Source of the DNA: Rhodococcus yananensis | GTDB taxonomy: Bacteria; Actinomycetota; Actinomycetes; Mycobacteriales; Mycobacteriaceae | Length of the DNA stretch: 64,000 nucleotides | Reading direction: 5' to 3' | Assembly: GCF_020515525.1 (NCBI RefSeq) | Contig: NZ_JAIYEP010000015.1 | Location: 1-64,000, forward strand | Part shown: positions 27,226 through 41,002 of the stretch, one piece after another | Numbering within the stretch: the first letter of the stretch is position 1 | How the letters are laid out: every line of letters starts with the position of its first letter | Translations under genes and position numbers: made by a program | The notes under the pieces: generated by a model | The model's input: only the letters and a program-made list of their open reading frames with translations | Databases searched by the model: none | What the model was told of the DNA's origin: nothing

Positions 27226-30200
27226 TCACGCGAACTCGAACGTCCCGTCCACCGGCTCGGGTACCCGTCGCCGCCCCGGTGACCCCAACGCGCTCGCAAG
27301 ATCGGTGCCGTCGTGCTCGGCGAGCAGACCCCCGCTCGTCCACACCAGCAGCGTCGCCGCGACCGTGTGCTCGACCACCGAATGCGCCAGATCGTAGTGT
27401 GCGCATCCGGGCACCCCCGCGTAGGTGATCCACAGGTCGAACCCGGTCATGAACAGGTCCAGATCGAACTGCACCGACAACCCCAACAGTTCGCTGCGAC
27501 CCGTGTCGTCGACCCCGGCGAACGCCTCGTCGAGCGCCAACAACCGCGGTGCGTGCGGATCGGCGGAATCGAGCATCACGTGCGCCGCCGCGAACAACGG
27601 CAGGTGCAATGACACCGACTGCTCCCCGCCGGACAGCGCCGAGTGCCGCGCCGGTGTCAACCTCTCCTCGGTGCCGTCCGCGGCGACGAGACCGAACGCG
27701 AACACCCGCCAGCGCCGGTAGTCGAGCGTCGACGCGAGGATCTCCGGGTACGAACGTTCCGGATGCGCGGCCCGCTCCGCGCGGATCCGCGCCGCGAAAT
27801 GCGCCCGCACCGAGGCGAGTTCCTCCGGTGACAGGCTCGACGTGTCCCGATCCAACAACCGGCACACCGCGCGGGCCCCGTCGTCGAGGTGCTCGGCGAG
27901 CACCCAGTGCACCCCGATCGTGTTGCCCGACGACATGTGCCGCTGCCGCATCTCGGTGCCCATCCGCCCGATCAACTCCCGGGCATCTGCGGTCCGCTCG
28001 TGGATCTGCTGAGCCAGACCCGCGAGCAACGCGTCCTCGAGGATGCGTCGCTCGGCATCGGTGAGCAGCAACTCCTGATCCCGCCGATCGGACGCGATGC
28101 GTTGCGCGAACTGCGCCACCGACGTCGGCCCCTGCTCGTCGTGGACCTGCACGACCGTCACCCCGTCGGGAGCATCCCACTGCAACCGGTAGTCCTGTCC
28201 CGAAACCGCGAGCCGATCGTCGAACTCCTGCAGCGCCGACGTGAGCGCCGACCGCGTGGACTTCCGCGCCGACTCCGCCGTCGACACCGACGCGGTCGCC
28301 ACCTGCACAGCCCCGAACAGCGCTGCCACCTCGTCGGGAACCACCGGCACTGCCTCGCCGGTGGCGCGGCGCACCCGGTACAGCACCTGGTCGACATCGA
28401 GCCACGCCGCCGAACCCGGCCACGTGTATTCCTGGTCGATCCCCAACAACGCCAACACATCCCGCCGCGCGTACGGGACGAGACGCTCGGCGTCGGACCG
28501 TACCTCCGTCAATGCCGCCCGCAGCGTCTGCTCGGCCGCGGTGTGCGCGGCCTCCGCCTTGCCGATCCGCTCGACCGCCGCATCCGACGACCTCCGAGCC
28601 GCGCGCTGCGCGTCCTTCGCCGCTTCGATCCGCGACCGCGCCTCCGCGAGCTGCGCGTCGATGCGGTCGGCGCTCGCCCCCAGCGCATCCTGCAGTGTCT
28701 CGAGCTTCTGCTGCTGCGCCAGCAGCGACGACTCGGCGATCGCCGCGGCCTCCGCTGCCTCACCTGCCGCGCGGACCGCTTCGTCCAGCCGCACCCGGGC
28801 CTCCCGGCCCCGCTCGGTGCTTGACGTGTGCTCACGCACGGCCCGCAGCAGCGTCTGCCCCTGCGACCGGAAGTGCCGGATCGCGGCTTCGACGGCATCG
28901 ATCTCCCGGGCCTCGAACGGGATCCGGTGCCGCACCGCGACCGACCTCATCTGCTGTTCCTGCGCCGACACTTCCGCAACGGCCTGATCGAGGTCGCGGT
29001 CCGCGGATGCGGCGGCCTCCCCGGCGGTCCGCAACGCTCCCGCGGACTCGGCGACCTTGCGCAACGCGGCGAGCACCGCACCGGTGCGCGGCAACGCGGC
29101 GACGGCCCGCTCGACGTCGGCGAGTCGCCCGCCGACGATCCTGTCCTCCTCGCGCAGACGGTCGATGGTCTCCCGGGACAGCGTGACGGCCCGGTCGATC
29201 TCGGCGATCCGCGTGTCACGGCGACGCTGCCGCGCGGTCGCCCCGATGTACTCGGGGTGGTCCTTGCGGTGCCGGCCGATCTGGATGCCCTGCCGGAATC
29301 CGCCGTGGACGTCCACCGCGATCGGTGTCCCCAGGTCGGGTGCCGCGGTCAGCGCGACCGACGCGAGCACCTGCGTGATCCGGTCGACCGGCACACCCGC
29401 ATCCGGTTCCGGCACCAGCACGTCGGCGAGTGTCGGACCGGTCGGGCGTCGACCCTCGGGGAGCGGAGCGAGAAACAGTTCGGACGCGGCGTCGGGCACC
29501 GAGTCGTCGCAGCAGACCCACCCGTCGAGCAGGTTCGCGGCCTGCAGCGCCGCCTCGACCCCCGTCGCGACGGTGAGGTCGACGTCGTCGCGGAACCGCA
29601 CCAACCGCCACAGCGGTGCCCCCGCGCGCCCGTCCCGCGGATCGGTGCGGGCCGCGAACGGCGGAGGAGCGTCGTCGTGTTCGGCGGACACGGCGGCACG
29701 CTCGCCGGTGAGCACCGCGATGTGCTCCTCCGCCGTCGCGATCTCCGTGGCGATCGACCGGCGCCGGAACCGTGCCTCCTCGAGCGCATCGGCGACGCGC
29801 GCCGACAACACCGCCGACGGTGGTACCGCGTCGTCGGAACCGACGGCCCGGTAGGCCTCCTCGACCGCCTCGAACACGACATCGGGTACCCCCACCGCCG
29901 TGAGCGCACCGGAATGCTCGGACCACCAGCGGTGCACCAGATCCGCGGTTTCGGTGCGGGCCAGCGTCACCACCGTCTCGGCTGTCTCCACGGCGGCGTG
30001 CGCCGCGTCTCGGCGGGTGCGGGCACCGGCCGCCGCCGATTCGGCGCGCGACCGTGCCGCAGCGGCCCCGTCCACCCTCGCTCGTGCCGCCCGCACCACC
30101 CGCAGGTCGTTCTCGCGTTCCTCCGCCCGCGCCTCGAGCGCTGCCGACAACCGATCGACCCGATCGATACCGTCGAGTCCGGCGAACTCCACGCCCGCGT

Positions 30201-31386
30201 CCGCGGCGGCCTCACGCACCGCGTCCTCGGCACGTGCCGCCGCGGCGGCCGCGTGGGTGACGGCTTCGGCGGCCCGGTCGTGTTCGTCGGTGCGCTGCAC
30301 CACGGCCGCCTGCGCACGCTGCGCCTGTTCGGCCTGACCGGACGTGGTGCGCTCGAGATTCGCGACGGCCTGCGCGAGGTCGTCGAGTTGCTGCTTGCCC
30401 TCGTACGCGCTGGAGCGTTGCAGCGCCTCCAGATTCGTGCGGGCCTGCTCGAGGGTGTGCTCGGCCGCCGCGGACCGCTCGTCGGCGGCCGCGCGGTCGG
30501 CCGCACTGAGATCGCGTTCCCGCGTGGCGTCGCGCAACGCCGCGATCGCGGTGTCGACCGTGGACAGGCGCGATGCGATCTGATCGATATCCGCCTTCGC
30601 CTGCACCTGCAGGTACCTCGTGTACACGGAGACGAACGACTGCGCCGCGTCGTCGGCGGCGGCGAGGGACTCGAGGGTGCGGGCCACCTCCTCCATGTCG
30701 GAGAACGACCGCGCGGCCTCCACCACGAGTTGCTCGTCGAGCGGCCGCAACCCGTCGGTGAGGGCCTGCGACAGCCCCTTCGGATCGAGATTCTTCGCCA
30801 ACTGTGGGCGCCGCAATGTGAGGATCAGGTTGATCAACTGGTCGTAGCGTTGCGTGCCGAGCCCGAACATCCGTGCGTCGATCGCCTCCCGGTACTCGAC
30901 GGGCCGGTCGCAGATCGAGTCGGCGCCGATCTCGTCGATCAACTGGCGTCGCGTCAGCGGCCGATCCTCCGCATCGAGCAGGGAGAAGTCCACGCCGACC
31001 CGGCCGTCGACGACGAAGTACCAGCGGGTGACCTTGTCGTTGCCGCGAGTTGCGCGCATCCCGATCCCGACGGTCACCGCCTCGGGGTCGTCGCTGCGAC
31101 CGCGACTGAACTCCATCCACACGTACGAGTAGGCGCTGTCCTGCCCCCGATACAGCAGATTCGAGCGCATGGTGCGTTCCTCGCCGGCGAACGGATTGAG
31201 CCGCCGCGGTTCGATCCGACCGTCGAACACGAACGGGAACAGCACCTCGAGGGCCTTCGTCTTCCCGGAACCGTTCGGGCCGCGCAGCACCAGCCGCCCG
31301 TCCGCGAACGAGAATTCCTGGTCGCGGTAATCCCACAGGTTGATGATCCCGGCGCGGGTGGGCCGGAAACGGGCACTGTTCAACAC
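27226..31386 (-). CDS. jetC: Wadjet type I SMC-like ATPase JetC (TIGR02680 family)
   Basis: This 1386-residue SMC/MukB-like ATPase is the motor of the Wadjet complex. The N-terminus reads FRPTRAGIINLWDY followed by Walker A GPNGSGKT at 36-43. Long coiled coils rich in Ala, Glu and Arg occupy roughly residues 250-1150. The C-terminal head has the signature SALSGGEQSVSLHLPLF and Walker B LLALDEAFAGVDD. Length and motifs match full-length TIGR02680 proteins. The GTG start overlaps the JetB stop by 7 bp. In known systems JetC, with JetA and JetB, extrudes plasmid DNA and JetD cuts it; here jetC is the last gene. Confidence 0.92.
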   Translation of the reverse strand: MLNSARFRPTRAGIINLWDYRDQEFSFADGRLVLRGPNGSGKTKALEVLFPFVFDGRIEPRRLNPFAGEERTMRSNLLYRGQDSAYSYVWMEFSRGRSDDPEAVTVGIGMRATRGNDKVTRWYFVVDGRVGVDFSLLDAEDRPLTRRQLIDEIGADSICDRPVEYREAIDARMFGLGTQRYDQLINLILTLRRPQLAKNLDPKGLSQALTDGLRPLDEQLVVEAARSFSDMEEVARTLESLAAADDAAQSFVSVYTRYLQVQAKADIDQIASRLSTVDTAIAALRDATRERDLSAADRAAADERSAAAEHTLEQARTNLEALQRSSAYEGKQQLDDLAQAVANLERTTSGQAEQAQRAQAAVVQRTDEHDRAAEAVTHAAAAAARAEDAVREAAADAGVEFAGLDGIDRVDRLSAALEARAEERENDLRVVRAARARVDGAAAARSRAESAAAGARTRRDAAHAAVETAETVVTLARTETADLVHRWWSEHSGALTAVGVPDVVFEAVEEAYRAVGSDDAVPPSAVLSARVADALEEARFRRRSIATEIATAEEHIAVLTGERAAVSAEHDDAPPPFAARTDPRDGRAGAPLWRLVRFRDDVDLTVATGVEAALQAANLLDGWVCCDDSVPDAASELFLAPLPEGRRPTGPTLADVLVPEPDAGVPVDRITQVLASVALTAAPDLGTPIAVDVHGGFRQGIQIGRHRKDHPEYIGATARQRRRDTRIAEIDRAVTLSRETIDRLREEDRIVGGRLADVERAVAALPRTGAVLAALRKVAESAGALRTAGEAAASADRDLDQAVAEVSAQEQQMRSVAVRHRIPFEAREIDAVEAAIRHFRSQGQTLLRAVREHTSSTERGREARVRLDEAVRAAGEAAEAAAIAESSLLAQQQKLETLQDALGASADRIDAQLAEARSRIEAAKDAQRAARRSSDAAVERIGKAEAAHTAAEQTLRAALTEVRSDAERLVPYARRDVLALLGIDQEYTWPGSAAWLDVDQVLYRVRRATGEAVPVVPDEVAALFGAVQVATASVSTAESARKSTRSALTSALQEFDDRLAVSGQDYRLQWDAPDGVTVVQVHDEQGPTSVAQFAQRIASDRRDQELLLTDAERRILEDALLAGLAQQIHERTADARELIGRMGTEMRQRHMSSGNTIGVHWVLAEHLDDGARAVCRLLDRDTSSLSPEELASVRAHFAARIRAERAAHPERSYPEILASTLDYRRWRVFAFGLVAADGTEERLTPARHSALSGGEQSVSLHLPLFAAAHVMLDSADPHAPRLLALDEAFAGVDDTGRSELLGLSVQFDLDLFMTGFDLWITYAGVPGCAHYDLAHSVVEHTVAATLLVWTSGGLLAEHDGTDLASALGSPGRRRVPEPVDGTFEFA

Positions 31387-32804
31387 TTCTCCGTCTCGCT
31401 CGAATCCGTCTGACTGCTCGCCACGGTCGCGGTGCCGGCGGTCGCGGTGGCCTCCCGATCCCGCGGGAACAACTCCAGGTGCGGGTCGCGTCTGCGCACG
31501 CTGACCGTCACACCCCGGAACCGGGCCAGCGCCGGCAACGCCAGCACCCCGCCGGGCACCCGGGCCACCAGCCGCTGCCCCGCCAACACACCGATCGCGG
31601 CCTGCGTCAACGCGCCCGGGTCCGCCTGCCACTGCGACGCGAACGTCCGGCCGTACGTGTCGACGAGCCCGGACACGGTCTCCGCCAGCCACGCGTCCTC
31701 GACCAACGGATGCTCGGGCACCGGCCGCGGCTCCCGCTCCGATGGCACCTCCGCGACCGGCTCGCCCGCGGTGTCGTCCGACGAACGCAGCCCGGTGAAC
31801 ATGCCCGACCGCGGCAACGCCGCATCGACCGCCGCCACCAGGTCCGCGCGGGTGTCCATCGGCAGCGGCACCCGCACCGGCTCCGGTGCGTCCGCGTCCA
31901 GCACCCGGTCACAGATCTCCCCGGCCAACAGCAACGCCACCTGCGCCACCGTGCCCGTGCCCGGAAACCGCACGTCCGACAGGCGCCCCGACGGTCCGAC
32001 GAGAGCCACCCCCTCGGCGCGCCGCTCGACGACCAGCCCGGTGAGCAGCGCGACATCGGCGGCGGTGCGCGGCAACGCCAACTGCACCGCCTCCTCGTCG
32101 TCCAACTCTTCCGCGTACACCACGGGCCGCTGCACCAACGCGCGGCGCATCCGCCGCGCCACCTCCTGGGTACCCCCGGCCGACACCGGCGCGAGGAGCG
32201 CCCGCACCGAGTCGATGTGCTGCAACGCCTGCGGCGGGCGGAACAGCGCCGTCACCACCGCCCGATCGATGTCGTAGAGCGCCTCACCGATCGCCGGGTC
32301 CCGGGCCCAGCCACCGGCATCACCGTCGGCCACCGTGATCGCCCCGCGCATCGTCAACCACCCCACCACGTCGACGAACGCATCACGGTCGGTGCCGCGG
32401 GACGGAGCGAACTCGACGCCCTCGACCCGCGACGACTCCGCCACCACATACTCCGCGAGCTCCGACAGGCTGATCTGCGCACCCGCACGGCCCAACGCGG
32501 CGAGGACCAACGCCAGATACGCGTAGCGGCGACGGTCGAACGGACGATCGGTGGCCGTACGGGTACCCGAATCCGGATCGAGCCGGTCGACGACGGTGAA
32601 CAACCGCGCCGTCGTCTCGGTGACCTCGAGCCGGAACCCGAACAACTCGAGCAGATCTTCGCGCAGTTCGGTCGCCCACCGCCGCAGCAACGGCAGCGCG
32701 GACCGATCCGGGTAGGACGCGGTCACCAGGTGCCGTGACAGGATCAACCGCGCCGCCCGCTGATACGACTCCGCCTCCAGCGGCGCAATGCTGCGTGCCC
32801 TCAC
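31380..32804 (-). CDS. jetB: Wadjet type I protein JetB (TIGR02678 family)
   Basis: The 474-residue protein matches the TIGR02678 family, the MukE-like regulatory subunit that bridges the kleisin and the SMC heads. It has winged-helix-type segments (YQRAARLILSRHLVTASYP, RRYAYLALVLAALGRAGAQISLSELAEYV) and a C-terminal domain with GVLALPALARFRGVTVSV. The start GTG overlaps the JetA stop by 4 bp. The last 25 residues are low-complexity, rich in Thr and Ser. No frameshift or internal stop is seen. Confidence 0.88.
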   Translation of the reverse strand: MRARSIAPLEAESYQRAARLILSRHLVTASYPDRSALPLLRRWATELREDLLELFGFRLEVTETTARLFTVVDRLDPDSGTRTATDRPFDRRRYAYLALVLAALGRAGAQISLSELAEYVVAESSRVEGVEFAPSRGTDRDAFVDVVGWLTMRGAITVADGDAGGWARDPAIGEALYDIDRAVVTALFRPPQALQHIDSVRALLAPVSAGGTQEVARRMRRALVQRPVVYAEELDDEEAVQLALPRTAADVALLTGLVVERRAEGVALVGPSGRLSDVRFPGTGTVAQVALLLAGEICDRVLDADAPEPVRVPLPMDTRADLVAAVDAALPRSGMFTGLRSSDDTAGEPVAEVPSEREPRPVPEHPLVEDAWLAETVSGLVDTYGRTFASQWQADPGALTQAAIGVLAGQRLVARVPGGVLALPALARFRGVTVSVRRRDPHLELFPRDREATATAGTATVASSQTDSSETEKC

Positions 32805-34321
32805 CGCACCTCCACGTCCAGGCCGTCCAGATACAACCGGCCGCGCGCGGTGTGCACGACCGTCGACGCGCCACTCGGCCGCAACGTCAACGTCACCCCG
32901 TGCTGCGACCCGGAGCCGTCACTGTCGCGGACCCGGCCGCTGACCGGCACCCGCGCCGACAACGCCGCGTCGAGCAGACCCAACAACACCTCGGCCTCCG
33001 GCTCGGACAGTTCACGCTCACGCACCCCACCCGAGGCGAGAGCAGCAGCCGCCGCCGCACGTCGCCGCTGCGTCTCGAGTTGTTTCTCCCGCAACCGGCG
33101 CACCCCCGAATCGTTGCGGTCGACCCGACCCGGCGCACCCGGCGTCGGGGGCCGGCCCGTCTCGGCGAGCGTCCGCGCGATCTCCACCGGCGGTGCCTCC
33201 CACCACGACCGCCCCACCGGGACCGCATCCGCATCGGGATACGGCATCGAGAAATGCCGCGGCCGGCCCAGATCGAACACCGCCCCGAACAGGGCGTGCG
33301 CCGACTCCTCCGTCGGTGTCGCCGCGAACCACGCCGCCAGATGCCGCAACTGCGACTCACGGCTCACCCCGCCTCGCCGATTCTCCGTGAGCCGGCGCAG
33401 CAGCGACAGCACCGCGGAGATCGCACTCATCGTGCCCTCCCGCAACCGCTCCGCCTCGCTCGGCGCCGATCCCACACCGACGAACCAGTGTTCGATGCCG
33501 CGCCACCGCAGTCGCCAGTCGGCCTCGCGTTCCTCGACGGTGAGCAGCACCCGCTCGTCGTGCGCGGCGGCCAGCACCGGCAGCTTCTCCGCGCCGCCCG
33601 CCCGCACCCGGTCCAGCGCTGCCGTCAACTTCGGTGCATAGCGCGCGAGGTCGGAACTGAACTCACGCATGTGCGACAACAGGGCGTCCTTGTGCGTCAG
33701 GAACACCTCCGGTGTGACCTCGGTGGTACGCACCAGGTCACCGAGCATCAGATAGAACCGGGCCGCCCGCTCGGCCATGTCCGACAGTGTCGCATCCAAC
33801 CTGTTCAACTTGCGGTACACCAGTTCACCGTCGCCCACGGCGTTCGCGTCGGCGAGATCCGACAGGTCCGCGAGCAGATCCGCCAGCGCCAACCCCGACA
33901 GCGCCACGTCTTCCCCACGTCCGGTCAGCACGTCCTCCACCGCCCGGAACGCCCGGTACCCGGCCTGACCGAACTGATACACGAAATTGCGGTTGCGGTA
34001 CTCGGCGAGCGTCGCCGCACGCGTCCCGTCGAAGCTGCGCTCGAGCACACCCCACCCGTGCAACTGTTCGAGCAACGGGGCGACCGCGGCGGCATCCAAC
34101 GCCGCAGCGGGATCGCCGCCGCCGATGCGCCGCAGGATCGTCTCCACCCCCGACGCGTGCAACAGCACGATGTAGTTGGCGCGGGCATGGTCGAACGCCC
34201 GCAACACCCACAGGTACTCGGCGCGTTTGTCGGCGGTCGCGAACGAGAACAACCGCAGCCGCTCGTCGCGCACCACCGGGTCGTCGGCCACCCGCGGACC
34301 GCCCGCACCTGATTCACTCAC
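32801..34321 (-). CDS. jetA: Wadjet type I protein JetA (TIGR02677 family)
   Basis: This 506-residue protein matches the TIGR02677 family, the MukF-like kleisin of Wadjet. Features include the N-terminal helical segment LFSFATADKRAEYLWVLRAF, the middle part SQLRHLAAWF...ALFGAVFDLGRPRH that is typical of the family, and a C-terminal winged domain with EAEVLLGLLDAAL. The GTG at 34321 (VSESGAGG) was chosen; the longer frame would run into the promoter of the divergent methyltransferase gene. It is the first gene of jetABC. Confidence 0.87.
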   Translation of the reverse strand: MSESGAGGPRVADDPVVRDERLRLFSFATADKRAEYLWVLRAFDHARANYIVLLHASGVETILRRIGGGDPAAALDAAAVAPLLEQLHGWGVLERSFDGTRAATLAEYRNRNFVYQFGQAGYRAFRAVEDVLTGRGEDVALSGLALADLLADLSDLADANAVGDGELVYRKLNRLDATLSDMAERAARFYLMLGDLVRTTEVTPEVFLTHKDALLSHMREFSSDLARYAPKLTAALDRVRAGGAEKLPVLAAAHDERVLLTVEEREADWRLRWRGIEHWFVGVGSAPSEAERLREGTMSAISAVLSLLRRLTENRRGGVSRESQLRHLAAWFAATPTEESAHALFGAVFDLGRPRHFSMPYPDADAVPVGRSWWEAPPVEIARTLAETGRPPTPGAPGRVDRNDSGVRRLREKQLETQRRRAAAAAALASGGVRERELSEPEAEVLLGLLDAALSARVPVSGRVRDSDGSGSQHGVTLTLRPSGASTVVHTARGRLYLDGLDVEVR

Positions 34322-34408
34322 CCGAACAGGGTAGTGGGCCGACCCGACAGGCACCGAGTCGCGCACGAGCGACCCCACGAGCGGAGCCGATACGGATAGC
34401 GTGAGCGG

Positions 34409-35584
34409 GTGAGCAACGATGTGACGCGTGCGGAGTGGACCGGCAAGGCCGAACTATGGGTACGTCACGAACGCATCTACGACGCGGCGTTCGCGGCGTT
34501 CACCCGCGCAGTGATCGACGCAGCCGAACTCGGGCCGGGCCTGCGTGTCCTCGACGTCGGGTGCGGAGCGGGCACCGTCCTTGAACGCGCGGTCGCGGCC
34601 GGAGCCGACGCCGTCGGGATCGACCTGTCACCGCAGATGGCCGCGGCCGCGCACGCACGCGTTCCCGGCGCAGACGTGCTCACCGCCGACGCCCAGACCG
34701 CCCCCGTTCTGCAACTCGCACCCGGTGTTCCGTTCGACCGGATCGTCTCCCGCTTCGGCGTGATGTTCTTCGCCGACCCCGTCGCCGCCTTCACGAACCT
34801 GCGCGCGGCCGCAGCCCCCGGTGCACGACTGGCGTTCGTGAGCTGGCGCGACGACGAGGACGAAATGTTCCGGCACGGCACCCGCCGTCTCGCGGCCCGG
34901 CTCGACGACCCACCCGAACCACCCCGCGTCGGACAACCGGGACCGCTGGGACTCGCAGGTGAGGACCACATCCGCACGGTCCTCGCCGACTCCGGCTGGA
35001 CCGACATCCGTGTCGAACCCGTCGACGGAACGTGCGACTTCTCCGTCGACGGCAGCGACGGGGTGGAAGAACGGCTCACGGTCGCCCTCGCCGGACGGAT
35101 CGGCCAGGCCGCGCGGGAACGCCTCGAACCGACACTCGGCCCCGACGGCTGGCGGGCCGCCCTCGACGACGCCCGCGCCGAACTACGGGCGACACTCGTC
35201 GACGGCACGGTCCGGTTCGTCTCCCGCACCTGGCTCGTCACCGCCGCGAACCCCGCCGCGGTGACCGTCCCGGACGAGGTGGTGCACGCGGTGCTGCGCG
35301 CGGCGATCGAAAGTGGCGGAGTCGCCGGGTGGGCCGACATCGAACACTGGGACGGTCACGGACACGCGGACATCGTCGAATGCGGCGGTTCGGGTCACGT
35401 CGTCGACGTCGGTGTGGTGCGTCGAGGCTTCGAGGTACTGCTCGCCGACACCGCGCGGGACCGCAACGACCGGGACGTGACCGTGGCGGGGGACGTCGAC
35501 GAGGATCTCGCGGACACGGTGGTCCAGTTCGGTCTGTTCGGACGGCTCGTGTACAGCACGGGTCCGGAGGCGCGTGGGCGCTGA
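34409..35584 (+). CDS. Class I SAM methyltransferase with extra C-terminal domain
   Basis: The 391-residue protein has an N-terminal Rossmann methyltransferase domain: motif I VLDVGCGAG at 47-55, acidic GIDLS, and FDRIVSRFGVMFFADP. The substrate is unknown. Residues from about 285 form a second region unlike methyltransferases: VTVPDEVVHAVLRAAIESGGVAGWADIEHW, then FEVLLAD and DLADTVVQFGLFGRLVYS. That pattern resembles small stand-alone proteins that I associate with actinobacterial phages and plasmids. The gene is divergent from jetA with 87 bp between starts, so the two may share a control region. Confidence 0.8.
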   Translation: MSNDVTRAEWTGKAELWVRHERIYDAAFAAFTRAVIDAAELGPGLRVLDVGCGAGTVLERAVAAGADAVGIDLSPQMAAAAHARVPGADVLTADAQTAPVLQLAPGVPFDRIVSRFGVMFFADPVAAFTNLRAAAAPGARLAFVSWRDDEDEMFRHGTRRLAARLDDPPEPPRVGQPGPLGLAGEDHIRTVLADSGWTDIRVEPVDGTCDFSVDGSDGVEERLTVALAGRIGQAARERLEPTLGPDGWRAALDDARAELRATLVDGTVRFVSRTWLVTAANPAAVTVPDEVVHAVLRAAIESGGVAGWADIEHWDGHGHADIVECGGSGHVVDVGVVRRGFEVLLADTARDRNDRDVTVAGDVDEDLADTVVQFGLFGRLVYSTGPEARGR

Positions 35585-35688
35585 CAACCCGTGTCGGTCA
35601 CCGCGGATCACCGTTGCGTGAGGTGCCGACGCCGGCACATGATGCAACCGAATCCGGCACTGGTACGGTTGGTTCGACAACTGCACAT

Positions 35689-37442
<1,754 letters not shown>

Positions 37443-37452
37443 TCCGGGACGT

Positions 37453-37486
37453 CCCTCCGCACTCGAACCCGATCGGGTGCGGAGGG
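37453..37486. terminator. Stem-loop between convergent thiC and katG
   Basis: CCCTCCGCAC at 37453-37462 pairs exactly with GTGCGGAGGG at 37477-37486 around a 14-nt loop that can itself pair partly. It begins 11 bp after the thiC stop codon in the 106-bp convergent gap to katG, as expected of a terminator. Confidence 0.65.
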
Positions 37487-37530
37487 CGACACGCAGGCGG
37501 TATCGGACGACCACGAGCGCGGCGAACCGA

Positions 37531-39807
<2,277 letters not shown>

Positions 39808-39884
39808 TCACACACGGAGGAACCCGGCGCGCGGGCAACGCACGCGCACGAACTCCGCTTTGCCGGGGTGACGGCACCTCTTCA

Positions 39885-40952
39885 CTATCCCGCGGTCGCG
39901 CCGCGAGGTCCAGACCCGGTGGTGGGCGAACCCGACGGCGGGGCGGCCGCGCGGACACGGCCGAGTTCGGTGCGCAGTTCGTCGAGTTGTCGTCGGGCTG
40001 CGCTCGCGTCGTCGCGGGCCTGTGTGAGATCGCCGCGCAACTCGTCGAGACGTTCGCGCGCGGCGGTCTCGGCGGCCTGCGCGGACGCAGCGGAGACCCG
40101 CGCGGCTTCGAGCGCGTCGCGTAGGTCGGCCACCCGCTCACGCTCCGCGGTGAGTTCCGCGGTGGCACGTGCGGCGCTCTCGGCGTGACGTGTCGACTCG
40201 GCACGGGCGCGTTCGACGTCGGATTCGGTGCGGGTGAGCAGTTCACGGAGGTCGTCGAGGTCGGATCCGAGACGGTCGTGCTCGGCGGTCACCCGACCCA
40301 GCTGCTGTTGCTGGGTGGCGACGGTCGCTCGGAGGTCGGCGACGGTGGTCTCGAGTTCGGTGACGGCAGCGGCATGTTCGTCGCGGTGGCGGGCGAGTTC
40401 GGCGGCATGCCGCTCGTCGGTGCGGGCGAGTTCGTCGTGGTGGGCAGCTTCGAGGGCGCGCACCTTCTCGGTGTGGGCATCGCGCGCGTCGGCGAGTTCA
40501 CGGTCGACCGCGTCGACTGCGGCGTCCGCGTTGTCGCGGTCGTCGACGGCGCGGGACAACTGCTCCCGCAGTTTCGCGGTCTTCGCGTCGGCGTCGGCGC
40601 GGACCTTTGCGAGTTCGGCGGCGGACCGTTGCAACTGGGCGTCGACGGCGGCCGGGTCGGCGAGCTTGTCGAGTGCTGCGGTGATGCGGGTGGCGACCGC
40701 GGTGTGCTGCTCGATGCTCGCCGCCGTCAACGTGCGGAGGGCATCGACCGCGGCTCGGAGATCGGTCGCGGCATCGGCCGGGGTCGCAGGTAGGGACTCC
40801 TGAAGTTGCTGTTCCTCGCGGCGTCGCCGGACTCGTTCGCGGTGTGCGCGTACCCGGTCGGCGGGGGAGTCGTACTTGCGCGGGCGGCCCACGCGTGGCT
40901 TCGCGGTGGTGTCGCGTTCGGACTCGGCGGCGCTCGTCTCGGCGGATTCCAT
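39885..40952 (-). CDS. Coiled-coil DNA-binding protein with AT-hook-like GRPRKY motif (KfrA-like architecture)
   Basis: The 355-residue protein has a basic N-terminal segment (about residues 20-45) with GRPRKY, an AT-hook-type motif, followed by RVRAHRERVRRRREE. The remaining roughly 280 residues form an almost unbroken coiled coil rich in Ala, Glu, Asp and Arg. The architecture, a small DNA-binding head on a long coiled coil, recalls plasmid KfrA proteins, but I see no clear KfrA N-terminal domain. The start at ATG 40952 was chosen because the region upstream is AT-rich and non-coding. The pentamer repeat directly upstream is a natural autoregulatory target (inference). Host-like GC content within the gene. 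Confidence 0.75.
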   Translation of the reverse strand: MESAETSAAESERDTTAKPRVGRPRKYDSPADRVRAHRERVRRRREEQQLQESLPATPADAATDLRAAVDALRTLTAASIEQHTAVATRITAALDKLADPAAVDAQLQRSAAELAKVRADADAKTAKLREQLSRAVDDRDNADAAVDAVDRELADARDAHTEKVRALEAAHHDELARTDERHAAELARHRDEHAAAVTELETTVADLRATVATQQQQLGRVTAEHDRLGSDLDDLRELLTRTESDVERARAESTRHAESAARATAELTAERERVADLRDALEAARVSAASAQAAETAARERLDELRGDLTQARDDASAARRQLDELRTELGRVRAAAPPSGSPTTGSGPRGATAG

Positions 40953-40970
40953 GTCGATAAACGTACACAA

Positions 40971-41002
40971 AATGAAATGAAAAACGAAATGAAACGAAAC
41001 GA
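40971..41002. repeat. AATGA/AACGA pentamer repeat tract upstream of the coiled-coil gene
   Basis: Six AAYGA pentamers (two, a 2-bp gap, then four) form an almost pure-purine, AT-rich tract that continues as A-rich sequence to about 41011. It starts 19 bp from the start codon of the minus-strand gene, in its 5' region. Such sequence is striking in a high-GC genome and is a likely protein-binding or DNA-bending site. Confidence 0.8.

Noticed and set aside
26643-28423. Possible jetD remnant next to jetC
   Set aside because: The frames here are the hotdog gene and antisense or out-of-frame readings of jetC; none shows a Toprim-like motif.
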